64,000 nucleotides of DNA from Amphiura filiformis (lineage: Eukaryota; Echinodermata; Ophiuroidea; Amphilepidida; Amphiuridae), in assembly GCF_039555335.1 (NCBI RefSeq), contig NC_092642.1, forward strand, positions 11,537,243 to 11,601,242, in the 5' to 3' direction. The position numbers and the translations under genes are program-made. Positions 46,543 through 56,396 of this stretch are shown here, piece after piece. Each line of letters starts with the position of its first letter. Position 1 is the stretch's first letter. Below the pieces are notes generated by a model. That model made no database searches and had not been told where the DNA came from. It saw only the letters and a list, made by a program, of their open reading frames with translations.

Positions 46543-49500
46543 CTAAAAATGTAATCAAGATGGATGGACAGTTAATTATTTCCAAGTTGACGTTCTATTG
46601 CACATAGCGATCTATTTACACAAACCTCGCCCACCACAGGCTGCGCTCATCACCTGTGTGTGCATGCAATCATAGATTACCAAAGGAGTACTATTTCGGG
46701 CCTTTTCACAACTTATTTGGATTCAACCAAATTCATTGTGTTTGTAGGACAAAAGCAAGTTTGAATTAAAGTCATAGTATGACTTTAAATCCCCCATTAG
46801 AATACCAAAGTTTAGCGGCTGAAATAGGGAGTTGTTCTGTCACTTTACCTCAGCTTAAAATTTTAGCTTAAAATGACCAGAAAATTTTACTAATAATTTT
46901 GATAAAGAATAATCAAATTAAAATTTGACCGAAATAGTACATTGACACTACTATTATTAAAACGCAACAAAAGTCCTGTACGTACGAGTGTACGTGGGAT
47001 GTAATCGCAAATTTTCCTTATTTCAATGTAAAATATTTTCTATGGAAAATTAAACGGACAAATAATATGTAAATTTTTGACAAGGAATGATTTATATATA
47101 ACTGGGATTTAACAAATTCAAAGTATAGACCTCTGGCAAGGCAACCGTTACTTAAAGTTTCACGGAATACCCTCACTTACGATCATTGGGTAAACCGATC
47201 ATCAGACGGATAATTTGTCATGATTTCAAATTTACAGGAATGTATATACACGAATATACATTCTGTGGTGTCGAAAAAATGACAAATCAAGCCAACCAGA
47301 ACAGTCTCTACTCCAAAAGTAGTCGAGAGTGCTCAACCACTAAAAAATAGTGGGGCGTATTATAACAAGTATACTTTACAAGTGACTAACTTTGGAATTG
47401 AGAGTGCTCAAACCCATTACAGGTGAGCTATAGAAACAAATTCAAAGTATAGACCTCTGGCAAGGCAACCGTTACTTAAAGTTTCACGGAATACCCTCAC
47501 TTACGATCATTGGGTAAACCGATCATCAGACGGATAATTTGTCATGATTTCAAATTTACAGGAATGTATATACACGAATATACATTCTGTGGTGTCGAAA
47601 AAATGACAAATCAAGCCAACCAGAACAGTCTCTACTCCAAAAGTAGTCGAGAGTGCTCAACCACTAAAAAATAGTGGGGCGTATTATAACAAGTATACTT
47701 TACAAGTGACTAACTTTGGAATTGAGAGTGCTCAAACCCATTACAGGTGAGCTATAGAAACAAATTCAAAGTATAGACCTCTGGCAAGGCAACCGTTACT
47801 TAAAGTTTCGTGGTGGGAGCACGTGTGGCCGAGTGGATACGGCGCCCGACTCATAATACATGGGTTGTGAGTTCGAGCCCCGCTCGTGCCAACGTGTTGT
47901 GTCCTTGGGCAAGGCACTTAATCCTCATTGCCTACTTGGGGGATGTGGTTGGGTTGGATTGGATGTTTGTATAGCTGTTTGTTTCAATGTTGCAATATTG
48001 GCGCTGATTAAGCTGCTGCCTGCATTTGCATTGTGTCTGTTTAGGTGTGTTTAATGTACAATTCTAGCAATTTGACCTGCGGGTCACGATTAGAGTTTGA
48101 AATAAAAAAATAAAAATAAAAAAAAATACCCTCACTTACGATCATTGGGTAAACCGATCATCAGACGGATAATTTGTCATGATTTCAAATTTACAGGAAT
48201 GTATATACACGAATATACATTCTGTGGTGTCGAAAAAATGACAAAATGACAAATCAAGCCAACCAGAACAGTCTCTACTCCAAAAGTAGTCGAGAGTGCC
48301 CAACCACTAAAAAATAGTGGGGGCGTATTATAACAAGTATACTTTACAAGTGACTAACTTTGGAATTGAGAGTGCTCAAACCCATTACAGGTGAGCTATA
48401 GAAACAAATTCAAAGTATAGACCTCTGGCAAGGCAACCGTTACTTAAAGTTTCACGGAATACCCTCACTTACGATCATTGGGTAAACCGATCATCAGACG
48501 GATAATTTGTCATGATTTCAAATTTACAGGAATGTATATACACGAATATACATTCTGTGGTGTCGAAAAAATGACTAATCAAGCCAACCAGAACAGTCTC
48601 TACTCCAAAAGTAGTCGAGAGTGCTCAACCACTAAAAAATAGTGGGGGCGTATTATAACAAGTATACTTTACAAGTGACTAACTTTGGAATTGAGAGTGC
48701 TCAAACCCATTACAGGTGAGCTATAGAAACAAATTCAAAGTATAGACCTCTGGCAAGACAACCGTTACTTAAAGTTTCACGGAATACCCTCACTTACGAT
48801 CATTGGGTAAACCGATCATCAGACGGATAATTTGTCATGATTTCAAATTTACAGGAATGTATATACACGAATATACATTCTGTGGTGTCGAAAAAATGAC
48901 AAATCAAGCCAACCAGAACAGTCTCTACTCCAAAAGTAGTCAGGAGTGCTCAACCACTAAAAAATAGTGGGGGCGTATTATAACAAGTATACTTTACAAG
49001 TGACTAACTTTGGAATTGAGAGTGCTCAAACCCATAACAGGTGAGCTATAGAAACAAATTCAAAGTATAGACCTCTGGCAAGGCAACCGTTACTTAAAGT
49101 TTCACGGAATACCCTCACTTACGATCATTGGGTAAACCGATCATCAGACGGATAATTTGTCATGATTTCAAATTTACAGGAATGTATATACACGAATATA
49201 CATTCTGTGGTGTCGAAAAAATGACAAATCAAGCCAACCAGAACAGTCTCTACTCCAAAAGTAGTCGAGAGTGCTCAACCACTAAAAAATAGTGGGGGCG
49301 TATTATAACAAGTATACTTTACAAGTGACTAACTTTGGAATTGAGAGTGCTCAAACCCATTACAGGTGAGCTATAGAAACAAATTCAAAGTATAGACCTC
49401 TGGCAAGGCAACCGTTACTTAAAGTTTCACGGAATACCCTCACTTACGATCATTGGGTAAACCGATCATCAGACGGATAATTTGTCATGATTTCAAATTT

Positions 49501-52500
49501 ACAGGAATGTATATACACGAATATACATTCTGTGGTGTCGAAAAAATGACAAATCAAGCCAACCAGAACAGTCTCTACTCCAAAAGTAGTCGAGAGTGCT
49601 CAACCACTAAAAAATAGTGGGGGCGTATTATAACAAGTATACTTTACAAGTGACTAACTTTGGAATTGAGAGTGCTCAAACCCATTACAGGTGAGCTATA
49701 GAAACAAATTCAAAGTATAGACCTCTGGCAAGGCAACCGTTACTTAAAGTTTCACGGAATACCCTCACTTACGATCATTGGGTAAACCGATCATCAGACG
49801 GATAATTTGTCATGATTTCAAATTTACAGGAATGTATATACACGAATATACATTCTGTGGTGTCGAAAAAATGACAAATCAAGCCAACCAGAACAGTCTC
49901 TACTCCAAAAGTAGTCGAGAGTGCTCAACCACTAAAAATAGTGGGGGCGTATTATAACAAGTATACTTTACAAGTGACTAACTTTGGAATTGAGAGTGCT
50001 CAAACCCATTACAGGTGAGCTATAGAAACAAATTCAAACTAGTGGCAAATGGTGGTCATAGACCACAAACCTAGCTGGGGCATGTTGGTGTTTCGGAGGT
50101 ATCTGACCCCTGTAAAATTTTCTAAAAACGTTTCTCTGGTCATGAGGTTTGCTTTCACCGAGTTTGTACCTCTTACAGATGTCCAGATAATGCAATTCTA
50201 AGATTAAGCCCCGATGACCTTTGACCTGACCCTTCAAAATGTTCGAAATTGTTCCCCTGGTCACGAGGTTTTTGTCAACGAGTTTGAGCCGTGTACCTCT
50301 TACAGATGTCCAGATAATGAAATTCTAAGATTTAACCTAAGATGACCTTTGACCTGACCCCTGCATATGTTTCACAATTTTCTCTAGGTCATGAAGTTTG
50401 TTGTCAGAGTTTGAGCCCCATACCCCTTACAGATGTCCAGAAAATGCATTTCTAGAATTTGACCTCTGCATGACCTTTGACCTGACGCCTGCAAAATGTT
50501 CCCCTGGTCATGAGAATTTTTGTCAATGAGTTTGAGCCACATACCCCTTACAGATGTCCAGATAATGCAATCGTAAGATTTTGCCCCTTTAATGACCTTT
50601 GACCCCAATTCCGTGTACAAGTTATTGGCACTGGGTACAGCCGATGCATATGTGCAAGTGACGTCATTGTGCTATGTAATTTGTGGTAGGATAAGCATTT
50701 TGAAGGTATTTGGTTATATACTGGTAATGCTCCCTTAATGACCTCTGACCCCAATTCTGTTTACACCTTATGGGAACTGGATATAGCCGATACATATGTG
50801 CAAGTTACGTAACCGTAGGGTGTAACATGTAGAAGGAGAAGCATTTTGAATTTTATTGCCAGAAAGAAGAAAGAAGAAGAAAGAACGGATAGCAAAACAG
50901 GACCTAGCTCGGGGGGTTGGAAACCCCCCAGCTAGGTAAGTATAGACCTCTGGCAAGGCAACCGTTACTTAAAGTTTCACGGAATACCCTCACTTACGAT
51001 CATTGGGTAAACCGATCATCAGACGGATAATTTGTCATGATTTCAAATTTACAGGAATGTATATACACGAATATACATTCTGTGGTGTCGAAAAATGACA
51101 AATCAAGCCAACCAGAACAGTCTCTACTCCAAAAGTAGTCGAGAGTGCTCAACCACTAAAAAATAGTGGGGGCGTATTATAACAAGTATACTTTACAAGT
51201 GACTAACTTTGGAATTGAGAGTGCTCAAACCCATTACAGGTGAGCTATAGAAACAAATTCAAAGTAATAGACCTCTGGCAAGGCAACCGTTACTTAAAGT
51301 TTCACGGAATACCCTCACTTACGATCATTGGGTAAACCGATCATCAGACGGATAATTTGTCATGATTTCAAATTTACAGGAATGTATATACACGAATATA
51401 CATTCTGTGGTGTCGAAAAAATGACAAATCAAATAACCAGAACAGTCTCTACTCCAAAAGTAGTCGAGAGTGCTCAACCACTAAAAAATAGTGGCTTGGG
51501 CGTATTATAACAGAAGTATACTTTACAAGTGACTAACTTTGGAATTGAGAGTGCTCAATCGGTTTACCCAATGACCCATTACACAGGTGAGCTATAGAAA
51601 CAAATTCAAAGTATAGACCTCTGGCAAGGCAACCGTTACTTAAAGTTTCACGGAATACCCTCACTTACGATCATTGGGTAAACCGATCATCAGACGGATA
51701 ATTTGTCATGATTTCAAATTTACAGGAATGTATATACACGAATATACATTCTGTGGTGTCGAAAAATCTGGTTGGCTTGATTTGTCATTTTTTCGACACC
51801 ACAGAATGTATATTCGTGTATATACATTCCTGTAAATTTGAAATCATGACAAATACGTGTCACTGCACATGAGCCTACCTGTTGTGTCGAAGCACCCAAG
51901 CTATCCCGAGCTTTCCAGCAGCATAAGGTCGAACCAAAGTTATACCGAATAGTAACATTATCCCATTATGGTTCGTTGTACTGGCTTGACCGGTTAACGG
52001 ACTGGGGAATAATTTACTATTCACAAGACTTGGCAGTTTGCTATAAGGGAACCGACGACTCGGACTAGTGCGAGCTAGTATAAAACCGATACGCGCCTTA
52101 CATGGCTGCCACAGGGGCTACGCTGAAACACAAGTCTTCAAGAAGTCACTTCAGATTGACCAACCAGAGTGGGTCGGCTTATACAGCGACCAAAAGTTAC
52201 CCAGTTCCTGTTCTTTTGAACAGTTTTTTGCAACCAGAGGGACAAGCTTTTTTAAGCAGTGACCCTGCTCCTACGAGAGCGAACCTAACTAACTAACTAA
52301 TGACAAATTATCCGTCTGATGATCGGTTTACCCAATGATCGTAAGTGAGGGTATTCCGTGAAACTTTAAGTAACGGTTGCCTTGCCAGAGGTCTATACTT
52401 TGAATTTGTTTCTATAGCTCACCTGTAATGGGTTTGAGCACTCTCAATTCCAAAGTTAGTCACTTGTAAAGTATACTTGTTATAACTGGGATTTATGTAT

Positions 52501-55500
52501 ACATTATTTTTTCAAAGGTTTCCATGACTGCTACTTGATTCATAAGAAGACACATAAATAATTTCCATTGTATTTTACAATGATCAATCAAATGACCCGT
52601 GAATTCTGTATGGACGAATCCAATTTCACGCATTCATACACCTCAATGGCAGCCATGGCTGGGTCCCCCCTTAGGTATATTCCACCAAAAATGTGAAATG
52701 ATGTGGCCTTGGCGGGGATATTAAACTGCATTCCATCACCCGTGTAACACGTAGACAAAAGAATGATGAAACTTTACAACACAATACAATTCACCATCGA
52801 TTTTTAAGCGGATTTAATCCACCCAATTTGACAGTAACAACACCAGTTTTGTGCAGACGGGACCCAGTAATGGCCGACTGAATTCTGACCATCACTTGGC
52901 TCGTTGGATTCGTCTATAGCTTGAAGAATTAAGTTCATTACACATGTTACAGGTAGACTTTATACAACTGTTAAATTTAGTTACGATGATAAAAATATGG
53001 AATGACTTCCTCTTGCATTTTTTTGCACTCATTAAAGTTTCAAAATTCATAACCATACATTTTGGCCAATGATTATAGACTTTAGCAAACATGGAAACAT
53101 ATAAATTAACTTACATAGTTTACAAAATTAATTCAGACAAAAATAGGTAGCAGCTAATAAAAGTTCGTTGTCAAGACCAAAGGAAAACTTGTTTTACCGG
53201 AAGCACTCCGGTCTCCAACGTTGGTCTTGAGCAGAGGATCAAAGATGTGGCTTATATATTAGAAAAAATGTCCCCTCGTCTCTGTTCATGGTGTTGTCTC
53301 CTCTCTTGCGAATCCATACTGATTCCTTGACCCATCTTGCCCTGCGGTTTTCTTTTATTGCTCCCTTTCTGCCCAAGACCAACGTCAGAAACCGGAGTAC
53401 TTCCAGTAAAACAATAACATCTGGCCGGGATTCCTGCTCCAAGCAGATAGTTCAAAGCCAGAAGGTTTCTGGCGAAACTGTCAGCTGAAAAACGTAAGTT
53501 TTTCCTTTGGTCTTGACAAAGAACTTTTTTAGCTGTTTAATCAACAGACCTAATGAAACTCTTCAGTCAAAATACACTAGAAGAAGTTTTGGATGAGAAC
53601 ACGGACATTTCGATGAGAAACGGCCAAAATGGTGAGAATTTAAATTTTCTCATTCTTTTGGATGAGAAAATAATAATGTTTATTTTGAGCTCAGCGGGGA
53701 TTAGCAATTCTCACCAGTTTTAATAAGACAATAATGATTGACACACACACCAGGAAGTTTCTCATCCAAAAGAATGAGAAAATTTAAATTCTCACCATTT
53801 TGGCCGTTTCTCGTCAAAATGTCCGTTTTCTCATCCAAAACTTCCTCTAGTGATAGGTAGCAAATTAAATTATTGCAAATGATTTTAATAGTGCACTTTG
53901 AAAATAAAAATGTGCAGCCCACATACTGCAGTTGCTGTTCATTTTCCTATACACAATACACAGTGCTCTCACCATTGACGCGTGACCTCTACAAACAGTG
54001 TATGTTAGAGGTATAGGCCATTGCCTAGTTAACGTCACTGTGTGAAAAATAACCGGCCAATATTGTTTGTACTCTCTGAAATTCTAGAAAATATAGTTTT
54101 ATAAAATGTCCTAAATTTTTAGCTAATTTAGATATTTGGAAATAATTCGCACTTTGGTGATTTAGTAAGGAAGGGCACGGCATGCCTGCAAAATCCCTGT
54201 GTAAATCGAATGCAACTTTTAGTGACTATCACTCTCTTCCGAAGGTCATTAAAGCTAAACCACTTGACGGATATTTTTTGTACGTGACGTCAATCAAGAA
54301 TAATGTATACATTAAATGTAGGCTAAAAACTAAGTAGGTGGGGCATCTGCAAATATTCGTACTTCCCTGATATGTAAATGACAGATAATGCAAAAACAGC
54401 TCCCATATCTGGTCCATAACCATAACTTTGGTAGCTTTTGGTCAGTGCAGCGAGCCAGGGGATTTCAAGTGGGTGATTACTGATTGGCAAGTGCCATATT
54501 TGGGCATAAGTGCAGTCCACCATTCAATGTGGAGGATAGACTAGACTTTATCGATTGATTTGGCTGGATTAATTTCATGTTGACTTACTTGACTTACCTG
54601 CAGAAGCCGTTGTGGCCCTTTGCCCTCTGCCGAGTAAGCCTCCTCCATTCAGTTATGTCTGTTGCTTGTGTCTTTGCTTCATGTGGGGTCATTCCCAAGT
54701 CCCTCTGAATTTGGTCCTTCCATCTGGTTGGTGGACGACCTGGAGGTCTTTTCTTGCTGATGTCATTAATGTAGGCTTGGTGGGGAAGCCGATGTAGAGG
54801 CATCCTGAAGATATGCCCAGCCCATTTCAAACGTCTCCGACAGATAACATCATTGATGGAGCTAGTGATGTTGAGACTCTGTCTGATGGAATTGTTGCGG
54901 ATTTTGTCAAGTAGGGAAACTCCAAGCATTGCCCTAAGGTATCGCATTTCAAAAACACCCAATCTGTGTCGATCGGATTCACGTAACGCCCAGGATTCTG
55001 ACCCATAGGTAGCAATAGGGAGGATGAGCGACTGGTAGATCCTTACTTAACAGCGATCTGGTGATGTCATGGTTAGACCAGATGGTATTTTTCATCTACC
55101 AAATGCCGAGACTGCCAACTTTGTGCGACGTTTAATATCCTCTTCTACTGAGGGCACACTATTACCCAGAAAGACAAAGTTATTTACTTTGTCAATGGGC
55201 ATTTGGTTCAGCATGATATCTCTTGGACCGTCAGACATGATCTTGCATTTTGTTGGGTTAATTTTCATTCCCCAGCTGCTGCATTCTTTTTCCAATTCAT
55301 TAGTGGAGATTTGCAGGTTCTCAAAGTCCATATCCATGAGTGTGGTGTCATCTGCATATCGGATGTTGTTAATGCACATGTCACCCATCTGTACACCTGA
55401 GCCTAGATTTTGGATGTCCTTCATGACAAACTCCATGTTGTTTCCATTTCATGTTAACCAGGTTCCATTTCATGTTAACCAGGTTTAAGTACTGCAAAGG

Positions 55501-56015
55501 TCGAATCATGTTTGCTGTGCAGCATAAGTGCACAATGATGCAGTTTGTCATTGGTTATTTCTAGCCTGGAGCGCTCAAAAGGTGGCCTACCCCTGCTTTA
55601 GATGGATGAGGATGACGCTCTCGTCATCAATGACAGATTCATTCCCAGTCAAATAAAAAAACAACAACAAAGATTCAAAATGTTTGCCTGTTTTAAATTA
55701 CTTAATCTCTAAACGACATCCCAACAACATCAAAAGAGGAGATAGGGAAAACAACAAAAAATGGCCGCTTAATGTGCGAAGCTCAAATTTCAAACTTGCT
55801 CTGGGTAAAAACCATACCGATATCTAATCATCATAAGGATTCAGACAAAGTATAATTTTAGCATCTCCGATGCTCTTAAAATAAAGGCGAAAAGTAGTAT
55901 TAATTGAACTCACCCCTTCCACGAAGCTCATACACTTGGTGAAGACCGTCGCCAAAGATCTTGGTGCTGTCCAAAGAAATATCCGTCGTTTAGGCTCGTT
56001 ACTGATTTCATTCAT
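45748..56015 (-). CDS. Sulfotransferase-like P-loop protein, 2 exons, 298 aa
   Basis: Joined from exons 55914-56015 and 45748-46542 (minus strand) across a 9,371-bp GT-AG intron in phase 0. Exon 1 provides the 5'-phosphosulfate loop, FLWTAPRSLATVF (residues 13-25). Exon 2 continues with VQIIKEPIM and carries the 3'-phosphate-binding stretch IRNPYRLFPSWK, with R133 and S141 at the family's Arg-x7-Ser spacing. The length fits cytosolic-type sulfotransferase-domain proteins. This subgroup is often labelled 'branched-chain-amino-acid aminotransferase-like' in invertebrate databases because plant relatives fuse it to an aminotransferase; there is no aminotransferase domain here. The donor would be PAPS; the acceptor is unknown. 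The 3' end abuts an inverted-repeat element, and the intron is packed with inserted DNA. Confidence 0.87.
47811..48127 (+). mobile_element. tRNA-derived SINE inserted in unit 3 of the array
   Basis: The head resembles a tRNA: A box TGGCCGAGTGG (47826-47836), B box GTTCGAGCC (47871-47879), and a pairing GCACGTG / CTCGTGC acceptor. A body with TGTCCTTGGGCAAGGCACTT follows (a stretch I recall from other animal SINEs), then an A-rich tail. The unit resumes at ATACCCTCAC, with about 5 bp of it missing at the junction. The other units provide the empty site, so the boundaries are firm. The RNA polymerase III boxes look intact. Confidence 0.88.
50039..50937. mobile_element. ~900-bp insertion with internal repeats, interrupting unit 9 of the array
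   Basis: The flanking array unit shows where it starts (after TTCAAA at 50033-50038) and ends (before AAGTATAGACC at 50938). It holds four tandem ~125-bp modules (each with TTACAGATGTCCAGATAATG and TGACCTTTGACC), then two ~130-bp modules (TATGTGCAAGT, GAAGCATTTTGAA). The right end is a strong hairpin of CCTAGCT, six or seven G, a short loop, then the complement (50902-50936). ACCTAGCTGGGG also occurs near the left end. It encodes no protein. The hairpin recalls a Helitron end, but the expected CTRR terminus is not clear. Confidence 0.7.
50110..50610 (+). repeat. Four tandem ~125-bp modules with a TGACCTTTGACC motif
   Basis: The motif occurs at 50215-50226, 50343-50354, 50471-50482 and 50593-50604, with a degenerate fifth at 50739-50750. 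Each is preceded at about 40-50 bp by TTACAGATGTCCAGA. TGACCTTTGACC is the complement of the DR1 (AGGTCA-N-AGGTCA) response element bound by HNF4/RXR-type nuclear receptors. Whether it acts as such here is unknown. Confidence 0.75.
51855..52299 (+). mobile_element. 445-bp retroelement-like insertion with (CTAA)n tail and 9-bp target duplication
   Basis: It interrupts the inverted unit at the right end of the array. It is flanked by ATGACAAAT (51846-51854 and 52300-52308) and ends in CTAACTAACTAACTAA. A target duplication with a short tandem-repeat tail at one end is typical of SINE or LINE 3' ends. I see no clear tRNA, 5S or reverse-transcriptase similarity, so the family is unassigned. Two overlapping ORFs of 64 codons (52068-52296) are not recognisable. 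Confidence 0.7.
53149..53540 (-). mobile_element. Penelope-like 3' fragment bounded by short inverted repeats
   Basis: Minus-strand translation of 53450-53239 contains SVWIRKRGDNTMNRDEG, the same C-terminal segment as in the Penelope-like element at 21.8-24.5 kb (WIRKRGPNTLNRDEG), but clearly diverged. The fragment is enclosed by inverted repeats around TTGTCAAGACCAAAGGAAAA (53171 on the left, complement ending near 53520 on the right). It is a short, dead relic in the sulfotransferase intron. Confidence 0.68.
53575..53852. mobile_element. CACTA-type miniature element with 3-bp target duplication
   Basis: The ends read CACTAGAAGAAGTTTTGGAT and its complement. ATA flanks both sides (53572-53574 and 53853-53855). 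CACTA termini with a 3-bp duplication define the CACTA (EnSpm) superfamily. The arms are about 85 bp and contain GATGAGAAACGGCCAAAATG. No transposase is present. Confidence 0.82.
53930..54155 (+). repeat. Interspersed repeat shared with 33870-34095
   Basis: This is the second copy, directly next to the CACTA-type element, in the sulfotransferase intron. It is non-coding. Confidence 0.68.
54582..55445 (-). mobile_element. 5'-truncated LINE (non-LTR retrotransposon) with target duplication
   Basis: It is flanked by ATTTCATGTT (54572-54581 and 55446-55455). On the minus strand the coding remnant starts in the RT catalytic region (CINNIRYADDTTLMD, 55380-ish), runs through KCKIMSDGPRD and NNFVFLGN, and after a frameshift and stops (55090-54965) continues as SLILPIATYGSESWALR and RRRLKWAGHIFRM. 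It ends with a basic C-terminus and a (GTAAGTCAA)-type tail. YADD and the RLKWAGHIFRM thumb motif are typical of non-LTR ORF2 proteins. It lies in the sulfotransferase intron in the same orientation and is inactive. Confidence 0.88.
55914..56015 (-). CDS. Sulfotransferase-like gene, exon 1
   Basis: This exon has 34 codons from ATG at 56015-56013 to GAAGGG|GTGAGT (intron from 55913). It encodes the PAPS-binding P-loop. A pyrimidine tract with AG (CCTTTTTTCAG, 56020-56030) lies 4 nt before the ATG and looks like a splice acceptor, so a non-coding 5' exon may exist further right. Confidence 0.85.
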
Positions 56016-56019
56016 ACTG

Positions 56020-56030
56020 CTGAAAAAAGG
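56020..56030 (-). promoter_or_regulatory. Putative 5' UTR splice acceptor before the sulfotransferase start
   Basis: On the minus strand CCTTTTTTCAG stands 4 nt upstream of the start codon, the arrangement of an intron that ends just before the coding region. No matching 5' exon can be identified by eye. Confidence 0.35.
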
Positions 56031-56277
56031 CTTTCGATTTTCACTGAATAAGATGAATAAATATTGATGTATTTCACCGAATTTGAATAAAACAAAAATG
56101 GAACAAACTTTTCACCCCGAAAACACTATTCAACAAGTGCTATTTTTGCAACGCTTTGTCAAACCAGCAGAGTGCACCTTATATACTGAACACAGCGGTT
56201 GCCATAAATTTCACCTCCGTGATCCCAATCCCGTGACTGAACGAAATATAATGCGCAACGAATTCGGAACATGCCAT

Positions 56278-56306
56278 TTTTAGTTTAGTTTAGTTTAGTT
56301 TAGTTT
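56278..56306 (+). repeat. (TTTAG)n microsatellite
   Basis: Five to six TTTAG units, about 260 bp upstream of the sulfotransferase start codon. Confidence 0.9.
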
Positions 56307-56396
56307 TTATTCGGATATCACTTTTACATCAGTGACACTCATCAATCAATCTGATGGTGCATCCAAAAACATTAAAAAATATAAACAACGTAACTA

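Larger units (their letters stand above)
47117..51768 (+). repeat. Tandem array, 324-325-bp unit, ten copies plus a partial copy
   Basis: Successive units differ by only a few bases (one or two poly-G or poly-A length changes, CGAGAG versus CAGGAG). Unit 10 (51258-51604) is 347 bp because of a small rearrangement at 51558-51590, where a short inverted piece (CGGTTTACCCAATGA) of the unit's own sequence is inserted. The homogeneity indicates recent amplification or ongoing homogenisation. Confidence 0.92.
47112..52480. mobile_element. 5.4-kb composite insertion: tandem array of ~325-bp units with inverted right end
   Basis: Inside the sulfotransferase intron, a block of satellite-like DNA is bounded by a perfect 15-bp direct repeat, TATAACTGGGATTTA (47097-47111 and 52481-52495). 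This suggests insertion as one unit. Unit anchors (TTCAAAGTATAGACC) lie at 47117, 47441, 47765, 48409, 48734, 49059, 49384, 49709, 50033, 51258 and 51605. The period is 324-325 bp once insertions are removed. Units are nearly identical. The array ends with a partial unit that turns over at 51768 into an inverted copy (51769-51854 and 52300-52480). Three later insertions interrupt it. No protein is encoded. Segmental integration of circular DNA, a foldback or Helitron-like element with an internal satellite, or an assembly artefact are all possible. Confidence 0.75.

Noticed and set aside
47117-51768. CRISPR-like regular array
   Set aside because: Units are 324-325 bp and contiguous with no unique spacers, in a spliced-gene genome; it is a satellite array.
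52068-52296. Overlapping 64-codon ORFs in the (CTAA)n-tailed insertion
   Set aside because: No start context, no motif, and they lie wholly within a short retroposed element; not supported as a gene.
45748-56015. Annotation of the sulfotransferase-like gene as a branched-chain aminotransferase
   Set aside because: That database label stems from plant fusion proteins; only the PAPS-binding sulfotransferase motifs are present here.
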